Assembly (NCBI GenBank): GCA_034440575.1 | Contig: JAOTOL010001188.1 | Coordinates: forward strand, 62,001-126,000 | Origin: Imbricaverruca yamaguchii | Taxonomy: Eukaryota > Arthropoda > Thecostraca > Neoverrucidae | Direction of reading: 5' to 3' | Length of the DNA: 64,000 nt | Shown: positions 63,540 to 64,000 of the stretch, piece after piece | How positions within the stretch are numbered: the stretch's first letter is position 1 | Layout of the letters: the number at the start of each line of letters is the position of its first letter | Program-made: the position numbers and the translations under genes | The notes under the pieces: model-generated | The model's database searches: none | The model's input: only the letters and a program-made list of their open reading frames with translations | What the model was told of the DNA's origin: nothing

Positions 63540-64000
63540 ATCTACAGGCAGGTCCGTGCTGACCAGACCTCTACAGGCAGGTCCGTGCTGACCAGACCTC
63601 TACAGGCAGGTCCGTGCTGACCAGACGTCTACAGGCAGGTCCGTGCTGACCAGATATATACAGGCAGATCTGTGCTGACCAGACATATACAGGCAGGTCC
63701 GTGCTGACCAGACATATACAGGCAGGTTCGTGCTGACCAGACATCTACAGGCAGGTCCGTACTGGCCAAACATCTACAGGCAGGTCCGTGCTGACCAGAC
63801 ATCTACAGGTAGGTCCGTGCTGACCAGACGTCTACAGGCGGGTCCGTGCTGACCAGACATCTACAGGCGGGTCCGTGCTGACCAGACATCTACAGGCAGG
63901 TCCGTGCTGACCAGAGCTCTACAGGCAGGTCTGTGCTGACCAGAGCTCTACAGGCAGGTCCGTGCTGACCAGACATCTACAGGCAGGTCCGTGCTGACCA
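63540..64000. repeat. 29-bp minisatellite, about 16 copies, runs off the window
   Basis: The unit TCTACAGGCAGGTCCGTGCT is followed by GACCAGACA. Variants occur at the dinucleotide before ACAGG (ATATACAGG, CTCTACAGG). The array continues beyond the right edge, so its full size is unknown. Confidence 0.96.

Noticed and set aside
63540..64000. CRISPR-like array
   Set aside because: Regular repeats without unique spacers, in a eukaryotic context; it is a minisatellite. The same holds for the other arrays.

Overview
The window looks like nuclear DNA of an arthropod, most plausibly a crustacean. That inference rests on one long, apparently intronless Toll receptor of the Toll-6/7/8 type, a few exon-like open frames flanked by non-coding DNA, tRNA-derived SINEs, degraded LINE reverse transcriptase pieces, small DNA transposons and very many micro- and minisatellites. 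I cannot name the species. Nothing resembles a bacterial, organellar or viral genome.

Layout. The first 32 kb is gene-poor. It holds minisatellites (0.2, 2.5, 3.1, 7.6, 9.7, 16.5, 24.3 and 28.5 kb), a Gly-X-Pro-rich probable terminal exon with a poly(A) signal (8.1-8.9 kb), a reverse-strand exon-like frame that resembles the PEBP fold (11.4-11.8 kb), two decayed LINE fragments of one family (12.3 and 23.5 kb), several SINEs, and small elements bounded by TTAA (5.2, 24.9, 26.5 and 29 kb; another lies at 40.7 kb). The only confident complete gene is the Toll receptor at 32754-36347 (+). It has a signal peptide, about 23 leucine-rich repeats, a paired cysteine-rich LRRCT/LRRNT module, a second short LRR block, one membrane span and an intracellular TIR domain. 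Its 3' side has a splice-donor-like site right after the stop, a long hairpin and a candidate poly(A) signal.

The right half (38-64 kb) has no gene I can defend. It is dominated by arrays: 16-bp units at 43.4-44.5 kb, 17-bp units at 47.1-47.9 kb, 31-bp units at 53.6-54.5 kb, about 35-bp units at 54.9-55.7 kb, 14-bp units at 62.3-62.8 kb and 29-bp units running off the right edge. Long CA, TA and GA runs and a 213-bp hAT-like miniature element also occur. Tandem repeats make up roughly a sixth of the window. The long open frames that cross them are artefacts of repeated units and are not annotated as genes.

The strongest less ordinary signals are these. (1) A group of TTAA-bounded elements shares subterminal G-run/C-run hairpins and direct repeats of the nuclear-receptor half-site AGGTCA spaced by 4 bp. 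(2) Three very short insertions of one retroelement 3' end are flanked by target-site duplications, and two of them start at the same base. (3) Several perfect palindromes with 1-5 nt loops occur, one of them downstream of the Toll stop. (4) The Toll TIR domain has lost the usual proline and glycine of its BB loop. (5) A minisatellite presents a consensus 5' splice site in most of its units.
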